A stretch of DNA of 34,973 nucleotides, taken from positions 1-34,973 of the forward strand of contig JAJZQD010000016.1 of NCBI GenBank assembly GCA_021847735.1. The letters run 5' to 3'. Below, piece by piece: positions 23,148-33,568 of the stretch (its first letter is position 1; each line of letters starts with the position of its first letter). This DNA comes from Bacillota bacterium (lineage in GTDB: Bacteria > Bacillota > Thermincolia > Thermincolales > UBA2595). A program made the translations under genes and the position numbers. Under the pieces are notes generated by a model that saw only the letters and a list, made by a program, of their open reading frames with translations, made no database searches and was not told where the DNA came from.

Positions 23148-23894
23148 CTAAATTTTTGTCAAGATTTCGGGTTTCTTATCAGTAACGGCTATGGAATGTT
23201 CGAAATGAGCGGAACGCTTCTTATCCCTTGTGACCACTGTCCAACTGTCCCCTAAAGTCACAACTTCATGTGTGCCTTGATTAACCATGGGCTCAATAGC
23301 CAGTGTCATTCCCGGACGGAGCCTGGGCCCGCGCCCCGGTCGGCCAAAATTGGGGATCTGTGGTTCCTCATGCATCTGGCGGCCAATGCCGTGTCCTACA
23401 TAGTCTCTGACAACCGAGTACCCTTTTTCTTCAATAAAGCTCTGGATACAGTGGGAAATGTCACTCAACCTGTTACCGCTCAAGGCCTGGTTTATACCTT
23501 GATAAAGCGCCTCTTCTGTAATCCGGATAAGTTCCAAACCCTCGGAGCTAACATCTCCGACCGGAAGGGTTACCGCACTGTCGCCATAATACCCATTTAT
23601 TTCCGCTCCAATGTCAATACTAATAATATCCCCATTTTCCAATTTCCTTAAACCAGGAATGCCGTGAACCACCTGTTCGTTGATTGATGCGCAAATCGAT
23701 GCCGGAAAACCTTGGTAACCTTTAAATGCCGGCTTGGCTTGGTTAGCTAAAATGACGTCCTCGGCAATTTTGTCAAGCTCCAGAGTTGTCACCCCAAGCT
23801 CCACGGCTTTCTCTATTTCCTTGTGCGCCAGGGCTACAATCCTTCCCGCATCCTTCATATAACCAATTTCCTGATCAGATTTGCACACTATCAC
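23148..23894 (-). CDS. map: Methionine aminopeptidase type I
   Basis: A 248-residue type Ia MetAP that removes the initiator Met. The five metal ligands are visible: two Asp in SIDIGAEINGYYGDSAVTLPVG, His in YVGHGIGRQMHEEP, Glu in TLAIEPMVNQG, and Glu in SAHFEHSIAVT. The start is GTG at 23894 with AGGAG nine bases upstream. It directly follows secY (15 bp), whereas adk usually separates the two in Firmicutes. Confidence 0.97.
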   Translation of the reverse strand: MIVCKSDQEIGYMKDAGRIVALAHKEIEKAVELGVTTLELDKIAEDVILANQAKPAFKGYQGFPASICASINEQVVHGIPGLRKLENGDIISIDIGAEINGYYGDSAVTLPVGDVSSEGLELIRITEEALYQGINQALSGNRLSDISHCIQSFIEEKGYSVVRDYVGHGIGRQMHEEPQIPNFGRPGRGPRLRPGMTLAIEPMVNQGTHEVVTLGDSWTVVTRDKKRSAHFEHSIAVTDKKPEILTKI

Positions 23895-23909
23895 AGCAAT
23901 TCGCTCCTA

Positions 23910-25178
23910 CTATTTCATAAACCCTTGATAATGCCTCATTAGCAGGTGGGATTCAACCTGTTTCATAGTTTCGAGGGCCACGCCCACGACTATGAGAAGT
24001 CCTGTCCCGCCAAAATAAACGTTCTGAATCTTCGTAGTGACCAACACAAAGGTAGGTAGGATTGCTATTAAGGCCAGGAATACCGCACCGGACAGAGTCA
24101 CTCTGGTGAGAATCTTATCCAGGAATTCCGCAGTCGGCCTGCCCGGCCTGAGTCCGGGGATAAATCCACCGTATTTCCTCATGTTATCGGCCACATCCAT
24201 TGGATTAAAGGTTATCGCTGTATAGAAATAAGTAAAAAAGATAATAAACAGTGCGTACAAAATGGTGTGAGTCGGCCCGCCCCATCTAAAGGCGTCAATT
24301 ATCCAATCAGCAACCGGCTTGCCCCGGAAAAAGTTCGCTATTGTAGTCGGAAACAACAGAATTGACGAAGCGAAGATAACCGGGATAACGCCAGCCTGAT
24401 TTACCTTAAGGGGTATATGGGTACTTTGACCTCCGTATACCCGGCGGCCCACAACCCTTTTAGCATACTGTACAGGGATCCTTCTTTGTCCTTCATTTAC
24501 AGCTACAACTGCGGCTATTACCACCGCACCTATTACCACCAGCATGATTACGCTAAAGAAGTTGATTGTCCCGGCTTTTAAAGCATCACCAATCCTGTAA
24601 AGGGCACCCGGAATAGATGCCACAATCCCGGCAAAGATGATAAGGGAAATACCGTTGCCAATCCCTTTCTCAGTAATCTGCTCACCCAGCCACATCAGGA
24701 ATGCGGTTCCCGCTGTAAGGGTGACGGCGATAACCAGGAACTGTCCCATACCGGTAGTCATTAAGGCTCCCGACGCCCGTAACGTAAACGCCATTCCCAA
24801 AGCCTGGATGAAACCCAGTATTACAGTGCCATAACGGGTATATTGGGTGATTTTCTTTCTTCCTTCCTCACCCTCTTTAGCCAGTTGTTCAAGCTTAGGA
24901 ATAACAACTGTCAGCAGCTGCATGATAATCGAGGCATTAATGTAAGGAGTAATACTCATCGCAAATATTGAAAATCTTTTAAAAGCCCCTCCGGAAATTA
25001 CATCAAAGAAACCAAGAATGTTACCTCCACCCTTAATCAAGGCTTCCATTGCACTAGCATTAATTCCGGGTACAGGAATATGTGTCCCTATCCTAAAGAC
25101 CAAAAACATCAGTAAGGTAAACATTATTCTTTTTCTTAAATCTCCCGCTTTGAGAGAGTTTTTCAGAGCGTCTAACAA
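23910..25178 (-). CDS. secY: Preprotein translocase subunit SecY
   Basis: A 422-residue channel protein with about ten membrane helices. Conserved parts are KRIMFTLLMFLVFRIGTHIPVPGI, SAMEALIKGGGNILGFFDVISGGAF, GEQITEKGIGNGISLIIFAGI, AKRVVGRRVYGGQSTHIPLKVN and GFIPGLRPGRPTAEFLDKILTR. It forms the lateral-gated Sec pore. The start is TTG at 25178, one base after the rplO stop, with GAGGTGAT inside the end of rplO, so translation is coupled. Confidence 0.98.
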   Translation of the reverse strand: MLDALKNSLKAGDLRKRIMFTLLMFLVFRIGTHIPVPGINASAMEALIKGGGNILGFFDVISGGAFKRFSIFAMSITPYINASIIMQLLTVVIPKLEQLAKEGEEGRKKITQYTRYGTVILGFIQALGMAFTLRASGALMTTGMGQFLVIAVTLTAGTAFLMWLGEQITEKGIGNGISLIIFAGIVASIPGALYRIGDALKAGTINFFSVIMLVVIGAVVIAAVVAVNEGQRRIPVQYAKRVVGRRVYGGQSTHIPLKVNQAGVIPVIFASSILLFPTTIANFFRGKPVADWIIDAFRWGGPTHTILYALFIIFFTYFYTAITFNPMDVADNMRKYGGFIPGLRPGRPTAEFLDKILTRVTLSGAVFLALIAILPTFVLVTTKIQNVYFGGTGLLIVVGVALETMKQVESHLLMRHYQGFMK

Positions 25179-25179
25179 A

Positions 25180-25620
25180 CTAAATCACCTCGGCTTTTCC
25201 ACCGGCGGCAGTAATCTTTTCCACGGCCGATTTACTAAAAGCATGCACCTGAACCGTCAGTGATTTTTCAAGGTTACCTTTACCAAGAATCTTTACTCCG
25301 TCTTTAATACTGCTGATTACACCGGCTTCTTTGAGAGCCTGGGCGTTAACGACAGCCCCGTTTTCAAATTTATTCAAAGCCGCAATATTCAGTTCTGCAA
25401 GCTCTTTCGCCCATTTGTTGTGGAACCCTCTTTTGGGAATCCTTTGAATCATTGGTTTCTGCCCGCCTTCAAAGCCCAGTTTACCGCCGCTGCCAGCCCG
25501 GGCTTTCTGACCCTTGTGCCCGCGCCCTGCGGTTTTACCCAAACCGGAACCGAGACCTCTTCCTTTGCGGGTAGGTTCCTTCCTGGACCCCTTTGCAGGC
25601 TTTAAGCTATGAAGCTCCAT
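25180..25620 (-). CDS. rplO: 50S ribosomal protein L15
   Basis: A 146-residue L15. The Gly/Arg-rich extension ([37 protein letters not shown]) threads into 23S rRNA, followed by [13 protein letters not shown] and the globular domain. It lies 14 bp after rpmD and is coupled to secY downstream. Confidence 0.98.
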   Translation of the reverse strand: MELHSLKPAKGSRKEPTRKGRGLGSGLGKTAGRGHKGQKARAGSGGKLGFEGGQKPMIQRIPKRGFHNKWAKELAELNIAALNKFENGAVVNAQALKEAGVISSIKDGVKILGKGNLEKSLTVQVHAFSKSAVEKITAAGGKAEVI

Positions 25621-25634
25621 AAGTACACCTCCTA

Positions 25635-25814
25635 CTACACTTCTTCAACTTTGACCAGATGTTCGACCTTGCGGACCATTCCGCGAATTTGCGGTGTATC
25701 GTTATGTTCAGAAGTACTATTAAGCTTGTTTAATCCCAGGGTTTTAACGGTGGCCCGCTGGGTTTCCGAACTCCCGATCATGCTTTTAACCAATGTAACT
25801 TTCAGCTTCGCCAT
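25635..25814 (-). CDS. rpmD: 50S ribosomal protein L30
   Basis: A 59-residue L30: [20 protein letters not shown], then [20 protein letters not shown] and [19 protein letters not shown]. It lies between rpsE and rplO in the usual spc order. It is short and easily overlooked. ATG at 25814 follows a GGGGG ribosome-binding site overlapping the region just after rpsE. Confidence 0.97.
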   Translation of the reverse strand: MAKLKVTLVKSMIGSSETQRATVKTLGLNKLNSTSEHNDTPQIRGMVRKVEHLVKVEEV

Positions 25815-25826
25815 GTCTATAACCCC

Positions 25827-26327
25827 CTAACCTAGAAGCTCTTCTACGGATTTGCCCCGAAGTTTTGCTACCTCATCAGCCCGTTTGAGGCTCCTTAAGG
25901 CATCCAAAGTTGCGTTGACCATGTTGTGGGCATTATTTGAGCCAAGGGATTTTGTCAGAATATCCTTAACCCCAGCCAGTTCCAGTATAGCCCTGACAGG
26001 GCCGCCCGCGATAACACCAGTACCGGGTGCGGCCGGCTTTAACAATACTTTGCCTGCGCCAAAGTGCCCCACCACTTCATGTGGAATAGTAGTCCCAACC
26101 AGGGGAACCGGAACCAAGCTCTTCTTGGCATCTTCGATCCCTTTACGGATCGATTCGGGAACCTCACCGGCTTTACCCAAACCCGCGCCTACATGGCCAT
26201 TGCTGTCTCCGACGACCACCAGTGCACTGAAGCTAAACCGGCGGCCACCCTTTACAACTTTGGCTACACGATTTATACTGACCACTTTTTCAGTTATTTC
26301 AAGTTTGCTTGCGTCAATCCGCGCCAT
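25827..26327 (-). CDS. rpsE: 30S ribosomal protein S5
   Basis: A 166-residue S5 with the double-stranded-RNA-binding-like N domain ([39 protein letters not shown]) and C domain ([35 protein letters not shown]). It guards decoding accuracy and mRNA entry. ATG at 26327 is preceded by AAGGAGGG. Confidence 0.99.
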   Translation of the reverse strand: MARIDASKLEITEKVVSINRVAKVVKGGRRFSFSALVVVGDSNGHVGAGLGKAGEVPESIRKGIEDAKKSLVPVPLVGTTIPHEVVGHFGAGKVLLKPAAPGTGVIAGGPVRAILELAGVKDILTKSLGSNNAHNMVNATLDALRSLKRADEVAKLRGKSVEELLG

Positions 26328-26352
26328 TTATTTCCCTCCTTACTTTAAAGAG

Positions 26353-26721
26353 TTAAAAATCTAAACCTGCTTCCCGGGCAGCATCGGCAAAAGCCTTAAT
26401 CCGCCCGTGATAAATATGCCCGCCTCGGTCGAATACCACTTTTTTGATGCCTTTACCCAGAGCCACCTCGGCTACGGCCTTTCCTACAGCCTGAGCAGCC
26501 GCGATATTGCCCCGTTTTTCCATTTGATCTTTTAGACCACCTTCTATGGTAGACGCAGAGGCTAAGGTTATGCCTTTTGTATCGTCAATTACCTGGGCGT
26601 AAATATTGTTTAAGCTCCGGTATACAGTTAACCTAGGACGCTCGGGAGTCCCTGTTATGGTGCTGCGAACCCGTAAGTGTCTTCTTCTGTTTTCTACCTT
26701 CCTGTTGACCTGCTTGAACAA
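26353..26721 (-). CDS. rplR: 50S ribosomal protein L18
   Basis: A 122-residue L18 ([55 protein letters not shown]), which binds 5S rRNA. The start appears to be TTG at 26721 with GGAG nine bases upstream; no ATG is available in this part of the frame. Confidence 0.97.
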   Translation of the reverse strand: MFKQVNRKVENRRRHLRVRSTITGTPERPRLTVYRSLNNIYAQVIDDTKGITLASASTIEGGLKDQMEKRGNIAAAQAVGKAVAEVALGKGIKKVVFDRGGHIYHGRIKAFADAAREAGLDF

Positions 26722-26763
26722 AGGGGGTCACTCCTTTCCGCTAACAAGCTTTATTAAACACAA

Positions 26764-27309
26764 TTATTTCTTTTTGCCACCGGCCTTACCAACCTTGCGG
26801 CGGATACGTTCGTTCTCATACTTAATTCCCTTGCCCTTATATGGTTCGGGTTCCCTAACCTTTCTGATGTTAGCTGCTAAAGCGCCAACAGCTTCCTTGT
26901 CGGCCCCTTTTATAATAATTTTTGTGGGTACCGGAACGTCAACCTCAATACCCGGCTTAGGTTCAATCTCCACGGGGTGGGAATAACCAACGGAAAGCAC
27001 TAACTTGTTCCCCTGTTTCTGGGCCCGGTAACCAACACCGACCAGATCCAAGGTCTTCTGAAAGCCCTTGGTAACACCTTCGACCATATTATTGACCAGT
27101 GTCCTGGTTAACCCGTGCAAAGATTTGTGGAACTTCTCTTCGCTAGGCCTTTTTACGATGATCTGGTTATCTTCCATTTCAATGATCATATCTTGGTGAA
27201 GGTCCCTGCTGAGTTTACCGTTTGGTCCCTCAACTGTTACAAGGTTGCCTACAATCTTTATCTCAACCCCTTGGGGGATAGTAATAGGCTGTCTTCCTAT
27301 CCTGGACAT
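26764..27309 (-). CDS. rplF: 50S ribosomal protein L6
   Basis: A 181-residue L6 made of two similar domains. The start is [16 protein letters not shown] and the C-terminal block is [20 protein letters not shown], then a lysine-rich end. It lies near the factor-binding site. ATG at 27309 has AGGAGGTG upstream; 42 bp separate it from rplR. Confidence 0.99.
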   Translation of the reverse strand: MSRIGRQPITIPQGVEIKIVGNLVTVEGPNGKLSRDLHQDMIIEMEDNQIIVKRPSEEKFHKSLHGLTRTLVNNMVEGVTKGFQKTLDLVGVGYRAQKQGNKLVLSVGYSHPVEIEPKPGIEVDVPVPTKIIIKGADKEAVGALAANIRKVREPEPYKGKGIKYENERIRRKVGKAGGKKK

Positions 27310-27368
27310 GATTACACCTCCTATATGCAGCGTTAGAGAATATTTCCTTTACAACAAAGTCTCCGGAC

Positions 27369-27767
27369 TTACCAGATGTAACAGATTACCTCTCCGCCAA
27401 GCCCTTGCTTACGGGCGTCTTTATCTGTCATGATTCCTTTTGAGGTGGAGATCAGAGCAGTGCCCAACCCGCCAAGGACGCGGGGAACCTCTTCTTTTTT
27501 GGCATATACGCGCAATCCGGGCTTGCTGATTCTCTTTAACCCGGTAATTACTTTTTCTTTGTTGGAACCATATTTCAGGTACATTCTAATTATCCCTTGC
27601 TTACCGTCATCAATAATTTCGCAGTCCTTGATATAACCTTCGGCTTTAAATATATCAGCAATTGCTTTTTTTACTCTTGATGCCGGTACTTCCACTTTTT
27701 CATGGTTTACCATGTTCGCATTCCGGACCCTTGTCAGGAGATCCGCAACGGGATCTGTCATCACCAT
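27369..27767 (-). CDS. rpsH: 30S ribosomal protein S8
   Basis: A 132-residue S8 ([20 protein letters not shown], ending [20 protein letters not shown] then VICYIW). It binds the central 16S domain and is a known translational regulator of spc operons in proteobacteria. ATG at 27767 suits the GGGGG ribosome-binding site better than the second in-frame ATG two codons later. Confidence 0.98.
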   Translation of the reverse strand: MVMTDPVADLLTRVRNANMVNHEKVEVPASRVKKAIADIFKAEGYIKDCEIIDDGKQGIIRMYLKYGSNKEKVITGLKRISKPGLRVYAKKEEVPRVLGGLGTALISTSKGIMTDKDARKQGLGGEVICYIW

Positions 27768-27788
27768 ATCAAAATCCCCCTTTCTGTG

Positions 27789-27974
27789 TTACCAGCTAGC
27801 CTTTTTAACTCCTGGTATTTCTCCTCTGTATGCGCGTTCACGGAAACAGATACGGCACATACCAAATTTCCTCATATAAGCGTGGGGTCTACCACAAAGT
27901 TTACATCTATTGTAGCCGCGCACTGAGAACTTAGGCTGACGGTCCATTTTTTCCATCATCGATTTTTTTGCCAC
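27789..27974 (-). CDS. rpsN: 30S ribosomal protein S14, type Z (zinc-binding)
   Basis: A 61-residue short S14 with two CxxC pairs ([20 protein letters not shown]), the zinc-binding type common in Gram-positives and thermophiles. The start is GTG at 27974 after GGGGGG. It lies between rplE and rpsH. The short length and intact cysteines distinguish it from the zinc-free paralogue. Confidence 0.98.
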   Translation of the reverse strand: MAKKSMMEKMDRQPKFSVRGYNRCKLCGRPHAYMRKFGMCRICFRERAYRGEIPGVKKASW

Positions 27975-28002
27975 TAAAATCCCCCCTTACTGGTTTTTCG
28001 GC

Positions 28003-28542
28003 CTAATCTTTAAATGGCATCCCTAACTGAGCAAGCAGCTCCTTAGCTTCCTCATCGGACTTCGCGCTAGTTACAAATACTATATCCATGCCGCGGACCT
28101 TGTCAATCTTGTCATATTCGATTTCCGGAAACATTAATTGTTCCTTGATGCCCAATGTATAGTTCCCCCGGCCATCAAAGGATTTCCCGGAAACACCGCG
28201 GAAGTCCCGGACCCTCGGCAGGGCTATATTGAACAATCTGTCTGTGAACTCGTACATCCGGTCGCCTCTAAGAGTAACTTTACATCCTATAGGCATCCCT
28301 GCCCGCAGCTTAAAACCGGCAATTGAGTTTTTGGCCCTGGTTACCACCGGCCTTTGCCCTGTGATAATGGACATATCACCTACTGCAGCATCAATGGCTT
28401 TGGCATTTTGGATAGCTTCACCAAGACCCATATTGAGAACAACTTTCTCCAGTTTAGGTACTTGCATAATATTTTTATAGCTGAATTTCTCTTTCAGCTT
28501 GCCTACAACCTCATTCACGTACCTGTCTTTCAGACGTGCCAT
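28003..28542 (-). CDS. rplE: 50S ribosomal protein L5
   Basis: A 179-residue L5 ([72 protein letters not shown]). It binds 5S rRNA and contacts P-site tRNA. It lies between rplX and rpsN. Confidence 0.99.
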   Translation of the reverse strand: MARLKDRYVNEVVGKLKEKFSYKNIMQVPKLEKVVLNMGLGEAIQNAKAIDAAVGDMSIITGQRPVVTRAKNSIAGFKLRAGMPIGCKVTLRGDRMYEFTDRLFNIALPRVRDFRGVSGKSFDGRGNYTLGIKEQLMFPEIEYDKIDKVRGMDIVFVTSAKSDEEAKELLAQLGMPFKD

Positions 28543-28562
28543 GATTAACCTCCTTTCTGCTT

Positions 28563-28916
28563 TTACTTGTCAAAGGCTTCTCCGCACTTATTACAAACCC
28601 TGATTTTTTTACCGTTGGATAGTGTTTCTTTGTTAATTCGTCTCGGACTATTGCACTTTGAACAAAAGACCATAACATTTGAACTGGCGATTGGAGCCTC
28701 TTTTTCCACAATACCTCCCTGAGGCATTTTCTGGGTTGGCCGCGAGTGCCTTTTAACCACATTGACTCCTTCAACCACTAACCGTTCTTTCTTGGGCTGT
28801 ACTTCCAATACTTTACCCTTCTTGCCGGCACTTTTTCCGGTTATCACCATAACGGTGTCCCCTTTTTTAACATGTACTTTAGCATCAGCATTTATCTTAG
28901 CCTTAGCATTTGCCAA
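28563..28916 (-). CDS. rplX: 50S ribosomal protein L24 with zinc-ribbon tail
   Basis: A 117-residue L24 with the KOW motif ([20 protein letters not shown], then [19 protein letters not shown]) and a C-terminal double CxxC (VFCSKCNSP and [10 protein letters not shown]) likely to bind zinc. The N-terminus is slightly extended ([12 protein letters not shown]) compared with many homologues. The start is TTG at 28916, after AGGAGGTG. It is an early 50S assembly initiator protein. Confidence 0.98.
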   Translation of the reverse strand: MANAKAKINADAKVHVKKGDTVMVITGKSAGKKGKVLEVQPKKERLVVEGVNVVKRHSRPTQKMPQGGIVEKEAPIASSNVMVFCSKCNSPRRINKETLSNGKKIRVCNKCGEAFDK

Positions 28917-28961
28917 CGTAGTCCACCTCCTAACTTATACAGCATTGTTGAGGTCTGCTAA

Positions 28962-29330
28962 TTACAAAACTTCAGGGGCCAAAGAGACTATTTTCATAAA
29001 GTCCTTATCCCGCAGTTCCCTGGCCACCGGGCCAAAAATCCGGGTTCCCCTTGGGTTTTTCTGATCGTTAATAACAACAGCGGCATTTTCATCAAACTTT
29101 ATATATGAGCCGTCAGACCTCTTTATTTCCTTGGCAGTTCTTACGATAACCGCTTTTACCACATCGCCTTTCTTTACCACGCCGCCTGGTGTAGCCTCTT
29201 TAACAGCAGCCATTATTATATCGCCAACGCGGGCATAGCGACGGAACGAACCACCCATTACCCTGATGCACAGAAGTCTTCTGGCTCCGGTATTATCTGC
29301 AACATTAAGTAACGTTTCAGCTTGAATCAT
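28962..29330 (-). CDS. rplN: 50S ribosomal protein L14
   Basis: A 122-residue L14 ([40 protein letters not shown], ending [20 protein letters not shown]). It forms an intersubunit bridge. It is exactly the usual family length, with ATG at 29330 in the standard rpsQ-rplN-rplX order. Confidence 0.99.
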   Translation of the reverse strand: MIQAETLLNVADNTGARRLLCIRVMGGSFRRYARVGDIIMAAVKEATPGGVVKKGDVVKAVIVRTAKEIKRSDGSYIKFDENAAVVINDQKNPRGTRIFGPVARELRDKDFMKIVSLAPEVL

Positions 29331-29373
29331 CCGATAACCCTCCTTTCAACTGTCTCGGGTTTATTCAATGTAG

Positions 29374-29637
29374 TTAAATCTGCTGTTCCCTTTCCAGGAT
29401 TTCGACAACCCGCCACCGCTTTTCCTTGCTCAGCGGCCTGGTTTCCATTACCCGGACCTTATCACCTACACGACAGGTGTTTTCCTCATCGTGGGCTTTA
29501 AATTTCTTTGTCTTCTTTACAATTTTACCGTATAAAGGATGCCGCACCAGGGTTTCAGTCGCAATAACAACGGTTTTATCCATTTTACTGCTAACGACTT
29601 TACCAACCTGGATCTTGCGCATATTCCTTTCTTCCAC
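29374..29637 (-). CDS. rpsQ: 30S ribosomal protein S17
   Basis: An 87-residue S17 ([60 protein letters not shown]). The GTG at 29637 (MEERNMRK...) fits clostridial homologues and has GGGGG about eight bases upstream; the ATG five codons later would sit too close to AAAGGA. Confidence 0.97.
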   Translation of the reverse strand: MEERNMRKIQVGKVVSSKMDKTVVIATETLVRHPLYGKIVKKTKKFKAHDEENTCRVGDKVRVMETRPLSKEKRWRVVEILEREQQI

Positions 29638-29681
29638 TGTTTTAGCCCCCTTCCATCATAATCCGGCCTTTAATATAATAC

Positions 29682-29885
29682 TTATCCCTGTTGGGCTTTC
29701 AGTTCTCTCTCTCTCAAAACTGTTTTCACTCGGGCAATTGACTTTTTGACATCTCTAATCCTCATCGGGTTTTCGAGCTGCCCTGTCGCTGACTGAAAGC
29801 GAAGCTTGAAGAGCTCATCCTTAAGGTCGCCGGCCTTTCTTGTCAGCTCATCAGTGGATAATTCATGGACATCTTTAGCTTTCAT
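29682..29885 (-). CDS. rpmC: 50S ribosomal protein L29
   Basis: A 67-residue L29 ([20 protein letters not shown], then [20 protein letters not shown]). It sits by the exit tunnel and contacts SRP and trigger factor. ATG at 29885 lies inside the end of rplP (11-bp overlap) with GGTGG upstream; the four extra upstream codons of the open frame are rejected. Confidence 0.98.
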   Translation of the reverse strand: MKAKDVHELSTDELTRKAGDLKDELFKLRFQSATGQLENPMRIRDVKKSIARVKTVLRERELKAQQG

Positions 29886-30306
29886 TAGCTTCACCACCTA
29901 CATCTTCTCTTTTAACAAACTTTGTTTGGATGGGCAGTTTGTGGGAAGCAAGTCTTAAGGCCTCACGGGCAATTTCCTCGGAAACCCCGGCCAATTCAAA
30001 CATTATTCTTCCCGGCTTCACAACAGCAACCCAATACTCGGGTGTACCTTTACCACTACCCATACGGGTCTCTGCCGGTTTGGCAGTAATAGGCTTATCG
30101 GGGAAAATCTTTATCCATACTTTACCACCACGTTTCATAAACCTGGTCATGGCAATACGGGCGGCCTCAATTTGCCTGTTGGTAACCCATGCCGGTTCTA
30201 AAGCCTGTAAACCATATTCGCCAAAGGAGATAACACTGGCTTTGGATTTTCCGGCCCGAGTACCTCTATGCTGCTTACGGTGTTTGACTCTTTTCGGTAC
30301 TAACAT
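29875..30306 (-). CDS. rplP: 50S ribosomal protein L16
   Basis: A 143-residue L16 ([59 protein letters not shown]). It helps position A-site tRNA. It lies three bases after rpsC and overlaps rpmC, so the three are probably translated in a coupled way. Confidence 0.99.
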   Translation of the reverse strand: MLVPKRVKHRKQHRGTRAGKSKASVISFGEYGLQALEPAWVTNRQIEAARIAMTRFMKRGGKVWIKIFPDKPITAKPAETRMGSGKGTPEYWVAVVKPGRIMFELAGVSEEIAREALRLASHKLPIQTKFVKREDVGGEANES

Positions 30307-30309
30307 TGA

Positions 30310-30975
30310 TTACTCTCCTCCTTCCCGAGCAACGGTTACTTTCTTTGCCTCCGGAAGAATCTCCCCTTTATAAATCCAGACCTTTACTCCGATCTTCCCG
30401 TAGGTTGTATCTGCTTCTGCAAATCCATAGTCAATGTCTGCTCTCAGTGTATGAAGAGGCACTTTACCCTCGTTATACCATTCGGTTCTAGCCATCTCGG
30501 CCCCGGCTAAACGCCCGCTGCAGGTAATCTTAACTCCCTGGGCACCCATCCGCATAGTACGTGAAACGGCCTGTTTCATGGCCCGGCGAAATGAAACCCT
30601 CTTCACCAACTGGGCAGCAACGTTTTCGGCCACTAGTTGGGCGTCAAGTTCCGGCACTTTAATTTCAATAATGTTAACGTTGACGTTTTTACTCGTTCTT
30701 TTTTCGACTTCTTTACGCAGGGCTTCCACTTCAGCACCGCCCCGGCCGATAACAATACCGGGTTTGGCTGTATGAATGGTTATTTTAATCCTGTTGGCTG
30801 CCCGTTCAATCTCAATTCTTGAAATACCGGCAGCAAATAGTTTCTTCTTGATGAACGTCCTGATTTTTATATCTTCAATCAGTAAAGTGGCGAAATCCTT
30901 TTCAGCAAACCACTTAGCATCCCAATCTCTGATAATTCCTATTCGCAAACCTTTAGGATGTACTTTTTGACCCAC
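30310..30975 (-). CDS. rpsC: 30S ribosomal protein S3
   Basis: A 221-residue S3 ([22 protein letters not shown]-type [21 protein letters not shown]-domain [20 protein letters not shown]). It lines the mRNA entry tunnel and has helicase-like function. The start is GTG at 30975 with GGAGGG upstream, three bases after rplV. Confidence 0.99.
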   Translation of the reverse strand: MGQKVHPKGLRIGIIRDWDAKWFAEKDFATLLIEDIKIRTFIKKKLFAAGISRIEIERAANRIKITIHTAKPGIVIGRGGAEVEALRKEVEKRTSKNVNVNIIEIKVPELDAQLVAENVAAQLVKRVSFRRAMKQAVSRTMRMGAQGVKITCSGRLAGAEMARTEWYNEGKVPLHTLRADIDYGFAEADTTYGKIGVKVWIYKGEILPEAKKVTVAREGGE

Positions 30976-30978
30976 TCA

Positions 30979-31422
30979 TTATCCCTCCTTTTTCTTGCGA
31001 GTTACTTTCTTTTTCTCAGTGACAGCTTCTTCCTGGCTTTTCTTAACTACTGCTTTTTCCTTGTTTTTCTTAACTACTACTGCTTCTTCTTTCTCACGCA
31101 CAACTACTGTGATATGGCTTGTTCTGCGTTTCATAAGGTCGGCTCTGCCCATTGCTCTTGGACTGAACCTTTTTAAAGTGGGTCCCTGGTCAACATACGC
31201 TTCTGCTATAAAAAGATCGTCCTTACTCATTTCCAGGTTGTGTTCGGCATTGGCAGCAGCGGATTTGACAACCTTTACCACTGCAGTCGATGCCCGTTTC
31301 GGTGTAAACTTCAAAATGGCTAAAGCCTCACCGACCTTTTTCCCCCTAATCAAATCCACGACATCTCTGACTTTTCGAGGGGAAATACGGATGTATTTGG
31401 CAACCGCACGCGCTTCTGACAA
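30979..31422 (-). CDS. rplV: 50S ribosomal protein L22 with charged C-terminal extension
   Basis: A 147-residue L22. Residues 1 to about 112 are the normal domain ([20 protein letters not shown], ending [15 protein letters not shown]). About 35 more residues form a Lys/Glu/Val-rich low-complexity tail ([20 protein letters not shown]). L22 lines the exit tunnel with a beta hairpin; the tail would lie on the ribosome surface or in solvent. The start is TTG at 31422 with GAGGGGG upstream. Confidence 0.97.
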   Translation of the reverse strand: MSEARAVAKYIRISPRKVRDVVDLIRGKKVGEALAILKFTPKRASTAVVKVVKSAAANAEHNLEMSKDDLFIAEAYVDQGPTLKRFSPRAMGRADLMKRRTSHITVVVREKEEAVVVKKNKEKAVVKKSQEEAVTEKKKVTRKKKEG

Positions 31423-31440
31423 TTCAAAAACCCCCTCTCG

Positions 31441-31725
31441 TTACTTAAGGGCACTGGACCGCTCAGTATGAGATCCATGTCCCCTAAAAAATCTTGTCGA
31501 CGCAAATTCGCCGAGTTTATGTCCTACCATGTCCTCCGTAATATAAACCGGGACATGCTTGCGGCCATCATGTACTGCAATTGTATGCCCAATCATCTGC
31601 GGGAAGATAGTCGACCTTCTGGACCAGGTCTTGATAACCCTTTTCTCGTTTTTGTCATTCATATCCTCAATCTTTTTTAAGAGCTTAGTTTCAATATAAG
31701 GGCCTTTCTTTAAAGATCTTGCCAT
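31441..31725 (-). CDS. rpsS: 30S ribosomal protein S19
   Basis: A 94-residue S19 ([59 protein letters not shown]). It forms a complex with S13 in the 30S head. It is the standard length and lies between rplB and rplV. Confidence 0.99.
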   Translation of the reverse strand: MARSLKKGPYIETKLLKKIEDMNDKNEKRVIKTWSRRSTIFPQMIGHTIAVHDGRKHVPVYITEDMVGHKLGEFASTRFFRGHGSHTERSSALK

Positions 31726-31774
31726 TATTCAAAAGCCTCCTTTCCAGGTATTCCATCCCACTTCGGTAAACACT

Positions 31775-32599
31775 TTATTTCGTCCGTCTCTTCACAATCA
31801 TCTTATCTGTTGTTTTCTTCTTCCGGGTCCTAGCTCCCAAAGCCGGTTTACCCCAAGGTGTCACAGGGTTCCGACCAACAGGTGAACGGCCTTCGCCACC
31901 ACCATGGGGGTGGTCAACTGGGTTCATAACAACACCACGTACCGTCGGGCGCTTGCCTAACCAGCGGTTTCTGCCCGCTTTACCAATGGTGATGTTTTCA
32001 TGTTCGAGGTTACCCACCTGGCCGATGGTTGCCCTACAGTTGATATGCACGAGGCGAACTTCCCCGGACGGCATCCGAATATTGGCGTAATCCCCTTCTT
32101 TGGCCATCAACTGGGCCGAAGCACCGGCCGAACGGCATAACTGGGCACCCTTTAAAGGTTTCAATTCAATATTATGGATTACACTACCAACGGGAATGTT
32201 TTTGAGCGGAAGGGCATTGCCCGGTTTAATGTCGGCGCTGGGCCCTGATTCTACGGTATCTCCCACTTTCAAACCCACAGGGGCGATAATATATGTCTTC
32301 TCACCATCTGCATAATTAAGCAGGGCAATCCGCGAACTTCTGTTGGGATCATACTCAATGGTGGCAACCTTTGCCGGAATCCCGTCTTTGGTGCGTTTAA
32401 AATCTATTATCCTGTATTGTCTTTTGTGACCGCCACCACGGTGTCTGACCGTAATCCTGCCTTTGTTGTTTCGCCCGGCATTTCTCTTAAGAGGTTCCAT
32501 CAGGGACTTTTCCGGGGTATCAGTTGTAATTTCTTTAAAGTCAGAAACTGTCACAAACCTTATCCCGGGTGACGTTGGCTTAAACTTTTTAACAGGCAC
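31775..32599 (-). CDS. rplB: 50S ribosomal protein L2
   Basis: A 274-residue L2 ([60 protein letters not shown]). The HPHGGGEG loop reaches the peptidyl transferase centre. The start is GTG at 32599 with GGAGGG upstream. Confidence 0.99.
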   Translation of the reverse strand: MPVKKFKPTSPGIRFVTVSDFKEITTDTPEKSLMEPLKRNAGRNNKGRITVRHRGGGHKRQYRIIDFKRTKDGIPAKVATIEYDPNRSSRIALLNYADGEKTYIIAPVGLKVGDTVESGPSADIKPGNALPLKNIPVGSVIHNIELKPLKGAQLCRSAGASAQLMAKEGDYANIRMPSGEVRLVHINCRATIGQVGNLEHENITIGKAGRNRWLGKRPTVRGVVMNPVDHPHGGGEGRSPVGRNPVTPWGKPALGARTRKKKTTDKMIVKRRTK

Positions 32600-32629
32600 T
32601 TAAATTCCCTCCTTTACCATGAAACTTAA

Positions 32630-32917
32630 TTACATTCCTTCAAAAATTTCTATTTTGTCACCGGTTTTCAGAGTGACAATCGCCTTTTTCCTATTAGCGC
32701 TGCGGCCAACATATTTGCCCATCCGCTTTGCTTTGCCTTTAACATTCATGGTATTAACATCGGTGACCGTCACCTTAAACAGTTCCTGCACCGCATATTT
32801 AATTTCAATTTTATTGGCCTTGGGATCGACATAAAAACTGTATTTGCCTTGCTCGGTCAAACCCATGCTGCGCTCTGACACGATGGGTTTTCTCAAGACA
32901 TCTCTCGGGTTCCGCAT
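32630..32917 (-). CDS. rplW: 50S ribosomal protein L23
   Basis: A 95-residue L23 (DVLRKPIVSERSMGLTEQGK, YSFYVDPKANKIEIKYAVQE, VNTMNVKGKAKRMGKYVGR). It is the docking site for trigger factor and SRP at the tunnel exit. Its ATG shares a base with the rplD stop (TAATG), implying translational coupling. Confidence 0.99.
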   Translation of the reverse strand: MRNPRDVLRKPIVSERSMGLTEQGKYSFYVDPKANKIEIKYAVQELFKVTVTDVNTMNVKGKAKRMGKYVGRSANRKKAIVTLKTGDKIEIFEGM

Positions 32918-33540
32918 TATGCCAGCACCTCCTCAACTTTGTTAACCGCATCCCTGGTGATGATAAGTTTCTCATGGGCCAGCACATCGTATACATTCAG
33001 GCTGGAGGCATGGGTAGGGGTTACCCCCGGTATATTTCGCGCAGACTTAACGATGACATTGTCCACATCAGCAGTTACAACAAGGGCCTTTTTGCTTACT
33101 TTGAGGTTGTCAAGCACCCCTACAAAATCTTTGGTTTTTGGTTCAGTCATGGCGAGCTGATCAACGACAATGAGGTTCCCTTTCTGTAACTTGGATGAAA
33201 GGGCTGATTTCAAAGCTAACCTTCTCACTTTTCTAGGTAAGGTATAACTGTAGGAACGGGGCTGCGGTGGGAAAATCACGCCGCCTTTCTTCCATAACGG
33301 TGAACGGCTGGAACCGGCTCTGGCCCGGCCCGTACCTTTTTGCTTAAATGGTTTCCGGCCTCCGCCGCTTACTTCGCCGCGTGTTTTCGCAGAATGGGTG
33401 CCTAACCGCCTGTTGGCCAGGTGGTTTACCACTGCATCATGAAGTACCGATTCATTCACTTCAATGCCGAAAACCTCATCTTTAAGGTCTATTTCTCCTA
33501 CCTGTTCACCCTTAATATTATATAAAGCAACCTTTGGCAT
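32917..33540 (-). CDS. rplD: 50S ribosomal protein L4
   Basis: A 207-residue L4. The conserved loop [20 protein letters not shown], then [19 protein letters not shown], extends into the exit tunnel. In E. coli L4 represses its own operon through the S10 leader; whether that holds here is unknown. It lies 28 bp after rplC and overlaps rplW by one base. Confidence 0.99.
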   Translation of the reverse strand: MPKVALYNIKGEQVGEIDLKDEVFGIEVNESVLHDAVVNHLANRRLGTHSAKTRGEVSGGGRKPFKQKGTGRARAGSSRSPLWKKGGVIFPPQPRSYSYTLPRKVRRLALKSALSSKLQKGNLIVVDQLAMTEPKTKDFVGVLDNLKVSKKALVVTADVDNVIVKSARNIPGVTPTHASSLNVYDVLAHEKLIITRDAVNKVEEVLA

Positions 33541-33568
33541 GTAACATCCTCCTTTCCTGCCTAATCCT

